A stretch of 9,573 bases of DNA from JANRKT01 sp033763355. GTDB taxonomy: Bacteria > Bacteroidota > Bacteroidia > Chitinophagales > Chitinophagaceae. Under the pieces are notes generated by a model. It was not told the origin of the DNA. It was given only the letters and a program-made list of their open reading frames with translations, and ran no database searches. Below, piece after piece: positions 5,566 to 9,573 of this stretch. A program made the translations under genes and the position numbers. How positions within the stretch are numbered: position 1 is the stretch's first letter; the number at the start of each line of letters is the position of its first letter. The DNA is taken from the NCBI GenBank assembly GCA_033763355.1, contig JANRKT010000043.1, positions 1 through 9,573 on the forward strand, in the 5' to 3' direction.

Positions 5566-7068
5566 TTATTCAGACAATTTTATATATCCCCTCCCCATCA
5601 TCGCAACTATATCTCCCGCAATCATCGCCGGTTCTGATTTTTCCTTTGCTGCCAAATCACCGGCAAGGCCATGCCAGTAAACAGCAATGAGTGCGGCATG
5701 CAGGGGGTTGTATCCCTGTGCAAGCAATCCGGTGATCATACCCGTGAGCACATCTCCCGAACCAGCCGTGGCCATACCTGTGTTACCGGTTGAATTGAAA
5801 TAACCCTTCCCATCAGGCGAAGCGATAAAACTGTAGCGGCCTTTCAGTATGATGTAAATGTTATGCTGCTTCGCCTTTTGCATAGCCAGCTCAATCCTTT
5901 CAAAATCATTTTCAGAAAGCCCGAACAACCTTTCAAATTCTTTGTGGTGTGGTGTAAGGACAGATGAAGGCGGAATATTGGTAAGCCACTCTTTTTGTTT
6001 TGCAATGATATTTAAAGCGTCTGCATCCGCCACTACAGGTTTTTTGTATGACAGGAGAAACTGCTCAAGCAAATCAATGGTCTCTTTATGCATGCCGATA
6101 CCCGGGCCAATGCCAACCGCATCATAAGTATCCAGGTTTGGTAATTTGCTAAGGTGAGATGCAGCCTTACCTGCTTCGCATATCGCTTCAGGAACTGCAA
6201 CCTGCAATACATCCACCCCACATGCAGGGATATGAACTGAAACTTTTCCGGCCCCGCTGCGCAAACACGCTTCAGCAGCAAGTGTGGCTGCACCCATCAT
6301 CCCATAACTGCCGGTTAATAAAGCAGCATGGCCAAAACTTCCCTTGTGGGCAAATTTTTTCCGCGGCAGCAGCAGTGACCTGATCATTGGTTGTTCTGTT
6401 AATTCGAAGCGGGCATTGGTTTGTTTCACGTATTCTGCATGTAAACCAATATCAAGTATAATCGCCTCACCAGTGTATTTTTCATTTTCAGGTAAAAGAA
6501 AAGCCAGTTTATAAGACTGAAAACTCAGGGTAAAATCAGCCTGCACCACATCACATTCTTTTGAACTTTTATCTGTAAACAACCCGCTGGGTATATCCAC
6601 TGCCACTGTTGTGCAGCCTGACAGGTTAATGGTATTGATAAGCTCAGCTGTTATTCCCTCCGGCGGCCTGTTCAGGCCCGAACCATAGAGCGCATCAACA
6701 ATAACAGCATTTGGTGGTATCACAGGAATATCTTCCCTGTTCCATATTGCTTTAACGGCTACATTCAGTTTTTGCAACCGCTGAAAATTGGCGGAAAAAT
6801 CGGAAGATGCTTTGGTATAGCTTTCAACAACAAAAACTTCTATAACCCGGTTTTGCAGAAACAGTATCCTTGCAATGGCCAGGCCATCGCCGCCATTATT
6901 GCCTTTTCCGCAAAAAATCATGAATTGATTTGCGTTGTTGCAGTTTTTCAATAACCATTCGGTGCAACGTGCAGCGGCCCGTTCCATCAGCAGGAGTGAA
7001 TCCACAGACTCGTGGTGAATGGTGTATTGGTCCCATTCCCTTATCTGTTCAGCAGTAAAAATCTTCAT
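5566..7068 (-). CDS. nnr: Bifunctional NAD(P)H-hydrate epimerase / ADP-dependent NAD(P)H-hydrate dehydratase
   Basis: A 500-residue cytoplasmic enzyme that repairs hydrated NADH and NADPH: the N-terminal domain interconverts R- and S-NAD(P)HX and the C-terminal domain dehydrates the S form using ADP. The YjeF_N-type epimerase domain spans about 1-215, with the opening 'F-T-A-E-Q-I-R-E-W-D', the phosphate loop G54-K-G-N-N-G-G-D-G62 and D125 in 'VDALYGSGL'. The ribokinase-like YjeF_C/CARKD domain spans about 235-498: 'HKGSFGHAALLTGSYGMMGAA', 'VPEA' (292-295), 'G-I-G-P-G-I-G' (319-325), 'LTPHHKEFERLFG' (371-383) and 'NTGMATAGSGDVLTG' (429-443) with the catalytic D439. Length and both domains are as usual for bacterial fusions; nothing is missing. 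The gene follows the serine hydrolase on the same strand after 47 bp and may be co-transcribed with it. On its 3' side it converges with the alpha/beta hydrolase, stop codons 4 bp apart. Confidence 0.97.
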   Translation of the reverse strand: MKIFTAEQIREWDQYTIHHESVDSLLLMERAAARCTEWLLKNCNNANQFMIFCGKGNNGGDGLAIARILFLQNRVIEVFVVESYTKASSDFSANFQRLQKLNVAVKAIWNREDIPVIPPNAVIVDALYGSGLNRPPEGITAELINTINLSGCTTVAVDIPSGLFTDKSSKECDVVQADFTLSFQSYKLAFLLPENEKYTGEAIILDIGLHAEYVKQTNARFELTEQPMIRSLLLPRKKFAHKGSFGHAALLTGSYGMMGAATLAAEACLRSGAGKVSVHIPACGVDVLQVAVPEAICEAGKAASHLSKLPNLDTYDAVGIGPGIGMHKETIDLLEQFLLSYKKPVVADADALNIIAKQKEWLTNIPPSSVLTPHHKEFERLFGLSENDFERIELAMQKAKQHNIYIILKGRYSFIASPDGKGYFNSTGNTGMATAGSGDVLTGMITGLLAQGYNPLHAALIAVYWHGLAGDLAAKEKSEPAMIAGDIVAMMGRGYIKLSE

Positions 7069-7115
7069 GAAAAAAATTACAGCATAAAAGTAAGCAAAGC
7101 TGCAATCAGTTTTAT

Positions 7116-8291
7116 TTATTCATCGCTGTCATCTGTGCCATCATATTTGCCAAAGGAAGCATAGAGTTTTTTGGCATCGTAAATGCGGCGGTTGTAGCGG
7201 TTACCGAGAATAATGATGGTGGCCGAATCCTGAACAAGCCTGGTGAAAACAGTGTTGTTGCCATGCCACCAGCCGTTGTGGTAAATGATTTTTTTATTGT
7301 TGGGATAAATATACATGCGCCAGCCCAGGCCGTAATTCTTTATGCCCGGCCTTTCAAAACTGTAACCAGAGTATGCAGAATCAAGGGTTGAGGTTTTAAA
7401 CAAATTGGAATAGGAGAGTGCGGCATCCCATTTCAGCAGGTCACGTGGCGTACTGTAAATATTTTTATCACCATACACTGCATCCAGAAATGTAAACGCT
7501 TCTTTCCGGTTCTTCCAGTTATATGAGGGCATTACACTGTCTGCTTTATCCATACTGAACACAAATGTGTTTTCCATTTTCAGCGGGGTAAAAAATGTTT
7601 CTTTAAGATAATCTGCATAAGTTTTGCCGCTTACTTTTTCAATAATCAATGCCAGCAACGCATAATTGGTATTGCAGTAAGAGAAATGCCTGTCGGGTTT
7701 CCCCTCATTCAGTTGCTGTTTATGGTCAATCATAAACTGCAGCACATCCTGGTTGCTGATGGTTTTCTTCCTGTCCCACCCAAGTTGTTCCATAAAATAA
7801 ACATAATTGGGCAGGCCGCTGCGGTGGTTGAGCAGGGTTTTAATGGTAACACCTGTAAAAGGGAAACCGGTTAAGTATTTTGACACCTCGTCCTGCAGTT
7901 GCAGTTTGCCTTCTTCCCAAAGTTTAAGGGTTGCCATACCGGTAAAGGTTTTGGAAACCGAAGCAAGGTGAAAGGGGGTATTGACTGTAATGGAATCTTT
8001 TTGGCCCATGTGCTGAAAGCCCGCATATTTCTCATACACGATTTCACCGTTTTTGGCAACCAGCATAGCGCCGTTAAAACGTGACCGCTCCAGTACATTT
8101 TCGTAAAAATCCTTTGCCTCCCTATAGCAGCGGCGGAACTCCTGTTTTGAAACTTTTGGGGGCGTGGGGGGGTAATAAGCAAGTGAATCATCTGTGGCAC
8201 GGATGATTTTCTTCTTTTCTGTGGTGGCGTAACAGCCTAGTAGTAAGAATACAAGCAGGGTAAGCTTGTAGTAGTTTCTCGGTAAGGACAT
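7116..8291 (-). CDS. Lipoprotein serine hydrolase of the class C beta-lactamase / DD-peptidase fold
   Basis: A 391-residue protein with a lipoprotein signal: a hydrophobic stretch at 10-19 ends in the lipobox L17-L-G-C20, so it is probably lipid-anchored at C20. The beta-lactamase-fold (PF00144) domain spans about 60-380. The three active-site motifs are S111-V-S-K114 (nucleophile and base), Y205-C-N207 (YxN) and H338-N-G340, which replaces the KTG triad with the HxG form common in esterase-like and DD-peptidase-like members. Other family marks are 'F-H-L-A-S-V-S-K-T-F-T', 'LLNHRSGLP' (153-161) and 'GLGWRMY' (321-327). Substrates in this family range from peptidoglycan stem peptides to D-amino peptides and esters; nothing here identifies the substrate, and I would not call it a resistance enzyme. 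The acidic C terminus (D-G-T-D-D-S-D-E) is short. It is divergent from serA (62 bp between starts) and lies 47 bp upstream of nnr. Confidence 0.9.
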   Translation of the reverse strand: MSLPRNYYKLTLLVFLLLGCYATTEKKKIIRATDDSLAYYPPTPPKVSKQEFRRCYREAKDFYENVLERSRFNGAMLVAKNGEIVYEKYAGFQHMGQKDSITVNTPFHLASVSKTFTGMATLKLWEEGKLQLQDEVSKYLTGFPFTGVTIKTLLNHRSGLPNYVYFMEQLGWDRKKTISNQDVLQFMIDHKQQLNEGKPDRHFSYCNTNYALLALIIEKVSGKTYADYLKETFFTPLKMENTFVFSMDKADSVMPSYNWKNRKEAFTFLDAVYGDKNIYSTPRDLLKWDAALSYSNLFKTSTLDSAYSGYSFERPGIKNYGLGWRMYIYPNNKKIIYHNGWWHGNNTVFTRLVQDSATIIILGNRYNRRIYDAKKLYASFGKYDGTDDSDE

Positions 8292-8353
8292 CGCAATTAA
8301 AACGATGTTTAATAATAGTTATTATTTTCGCAGCAATAATACGAAATATTACT
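8292..8353. promoter_or_regulatory. Divergent promoter region between the serine hydrolase gene and serA
   Basis: These 62 bp separate two start codons on opposite strands, so both leaders, and probably both promoters, lie here or in the flanking coding sequence. For serA, TATTTTCG (8323-8330) is one mismatch from TAnnTTTG and lies 23 bp before the ATG; no good -33 TTTG is seen. On the minus strand TATTATTG (revcomp of 8334-8341) is similarly close for the hydrolase gene. An AT-only inverted repeat, AATAATA (8311-8317) and TATTATT (8320-8326), sits in the middle and could be an operator or chance in AT-rich DNA. Confidence 0.35.
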
Positions 8354-9573
8354 ATGGCGGAAAAGAAACTTACGAGTTATCCCAAGGAAAAAATACATAT
8401 CCTGTTTTTGGAGAATATAAGCGATGCGGCAGTCAGGCATTTCCGTGAGACAGGCTATGTTAATGTAAAAAAGCTTACCGGGGCATTGAGCGAAGAGCAA
8501 CTGATAGAAGAGATAAAGGACGTACATCTCCTGGGGATACGTTCAAAAACTCAGGTTACAAAAACGGTATTGGAACATGCCCGGAAGCTGCAGGCCATTG
8601 GCTGTTTTTGCATTGGCGTAAACCAGGTTGACCTGAAAGCGGCTACCCGGCACGGTGTGGTGGTTTTTAATGCGCCTTACAGCAATACCCGCTCAGTAGC
8701 GGAACTGGTAATTGCCGCTTCCATCATGCTCATCAGGCGGATACCTGATAAAAATAAAGCAGCACATGAAGGCATCTGGATGAAGGAAGCAAAGGGCAGT
8801 TATGAGCTGAGGGGCAAAACACTTGGCATTATCGGGTATGGCAATATCGGCACACAGGTAAGCATACTGGCAGAGGCCCTTGGCATGAAAGTGATTTTTT
8901 ATGATATAGTAACCAGGCTGCCGTTGGGAAATGCCACAGCAAAAAAATCGCTGAAGGAAGTGCTGGAAGAGGCTGATATTGTTACGCTGCATGTGCCTGA
9001 AACTGCACAAACGAAGAACCTGATCAATAAAAACACCCTCAAATATTTTAAGAAAGGCTCCATCATTATCAACTATGCAAGGGGAGAGGTGATTGACCTG
9101 GAGGCTTTGCGCAGGTGCATACTTGATAAACAGATCAGCGGCGCTGCCATTGATGTATTTCCCTGGGAACCTGAAAAAAACGGAGACCGCTTCCAGACCC
9201 CATTGCAGGATCTGCCAAATGTATTGCTTACACCCCATATCGGCGGTTCTACAGAAGAGGCGCAGGAAAACATTGGTGAGGATGTAAGCAATAAACTGTT
9301 CCTGTTTCTTGAAATGGGTATCACCATCGGTTCACACACTGTTCCGCCATTGAGCCTTCCTGCACAGGAAGGTACACACCGCATACTGCATGTACATAAA
9401 AATGTGCCCGGTGTTTTATCAGAGATCAATACACAACTGTCAAAGCACAATATCAATATCCTGGCGCAATACCTTAAAACCAATGACGATATCGGCTATG
9501 TGGTGCTGGATGTGGATAAGAAAATTTCAAGCCAGGCGTTTCAGTTACTAAAAGAAGTGAAACAGACTATAAA
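8354..9573 (+). CDS. serA: D-3-phosphoglycerate dehydrogenase with ACT domain (3' end cut by the window)
   Basis: The frame stays open to the window edge (406 complete codons). It oxidises 3-phosphoglycerate with NAD as the first step of serine synthesis in the cytoplasm. Domains in order: substrate-binding part (about 14-110 and 300-330), NAD-binding Rossmann part with G161-Y-G-N-I-G166 and D184 at the end of the second strand, and a C-terminal ACT domain from about 340. Catalytic residues are R243 ('YARGEV'), E272 ('FPWEPE') and H295 ('TPHIGGSTEEAQ'), each three positions after the E. coli equivalents. The serine-binding residues of the E. coli ACT domain are also matched: H348 and N350 in 'HVHKNVPGVL' and N368 in 'NINILAQYL', so feedback inhibition by serine is likely. 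By comparison with the 410-residue E. coli enzyme only about 7 residues are missing. ATG 8354-8356 was chosen because it gives the expected N terminus. It is divergent from the serine hydrolase gene. Confidence 0.95.
   Translation, partial: MAEKKLTSYPKEKIHILFLENISDAAVRHFRETGYVNVKKLTGALSEEQLIEEIKDVHLLGIRSKTQVTKTVLEHARKLQAIGCFCIGVNQVDLKAATRHGVVVFNAPYSNTRSVAELVIAASIMLIRRIPDKNKAAHEGIWMKEAKGSYELRGKTLGIIGYGNIGTQVSILAEALGMKVIFYDIVTRLPLGNATAKKSLKEVLEEADIVTLHVPETAQTKNLINKNTLKYFKKGSIIINYARGEVIDLEALRRCILDKQISGAAIDVFPWEPEKNGDRFQTPLQDLPNVLLTPHIGGSTEEAQENIGEDVSNKLFLFLEMGITIGSHTVPPLSLPAQEGTHRILHVHKNVPGVLSEINTQLSKHNINILAQYLKTNDDIGYVVLDVDKKISSQAFQLLKEVKQTI

Noticed and set aside
7069..7115. TACTTTTA on the minus strand as an nnr promoter
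   Set aside because: One mismatch to TAnnTTTG, but no -33 element at a proper distance, and a short gap that fits read-through from the serine hydrolase gene equally well.
7116..8291. Antibiotic-resistance beta-lactamase
   Set aside because: The fold and SxxK/YxN motifs are shared by many esterases and peptidases; the HNG motif in place of KTG and the overall divergence give no support for beta-lactam hydrolysis.
8693..9483. Two overlapping minus-strand frames of 181 and 136 codons
   Set aside because: Both lie wholly inside serA, which has all catalytic and ACT residues in the plus frame; the minus products resemble nothing and are cysteine- and phenylalanine-rich shadows.
1..9573. Defence island, prophage, insertion sequence or CRISPR array
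   Set aside because: No transposase, integrase, nuclease, repeat-spacer pattern or terminal repeats were seen; the genes are ordinary metabolic, envelope and hypothetical genes.

Overview
The window looks like ordinary chromosome from a member of the Bacteroidota, most likely a soil or aquatic Chitinophagaceae-type organism. This is inferred from several features: AT-rich leaders without clear Shine-Dalgarno sequences, candidate TAnnTTTG-like promoter boxes, a small stand-alone RRM RNA-binding protein with a glycine-rich tail, a PepSY-like (PF11396-type) secreted protein, and an exported amidohydrolase. I see no phage, transposon, CRISPR array, tRNA or rRNA.

Layout from left to right. A small secreted PepSY-like protein (+, 110-664) is followed by the C-terminal remnant of a DUF1801 gene on the opposite strand (706 to about 876). 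Next comes an exported metal-dependent amidohydrolase (+, 945-2372), convergent with an unrecognised four-helix membrane protein (-, 2398-2928). A clear intrinsic terminator (about 2991-3030) ends a second small membrane protein gene (-, 3049-3471), which lies downstream of the RRM protein (-, 3677-4033). A VOC/PhnB-like protein (-, 4223-4609) is divergent from a membrane-anchored alpha/beta hydrolase (+, 4704-5561). That gene converges, only 4 bp apart, on the bifunctional NAD(P)HX repair enzyme Nnr (-, 5566-7068). A lipoprotein serine hydrolase of the class C beta-lactamase fold (-, 7116-8291) lies directly upstream of nnr on the same strand. Divergent from it is serA, D-3-phosphoglycerate dehydrogenase with a C-terminal ACT domain (+, 8354 onward), cut by the right edge a few codons before its expected end.

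The genes do not form one pathway. SerA (first step of serine synthesis) and Nnr (repair of damaged NADH/NADPH) are housekeeping metabolism. The amidohydrolase, alpha/beta hydrolase and serine hydrolase are envelope or exported hydrolases of unknown substrate. The RRM protein is a candidate post-transcriptional regulator. The only plausible co-transcribed pair is the serine hydrolase and nnr (47 bp gap). I did not find a convincing new multi-gene system. The points most worth a second look are the DUF1801 remnant and its effect on the amidohydrolase start, the RRM/RGG protein with its leader, the orphan membrane proteins, and a recurring TACCTT-type element upstream of several genes.
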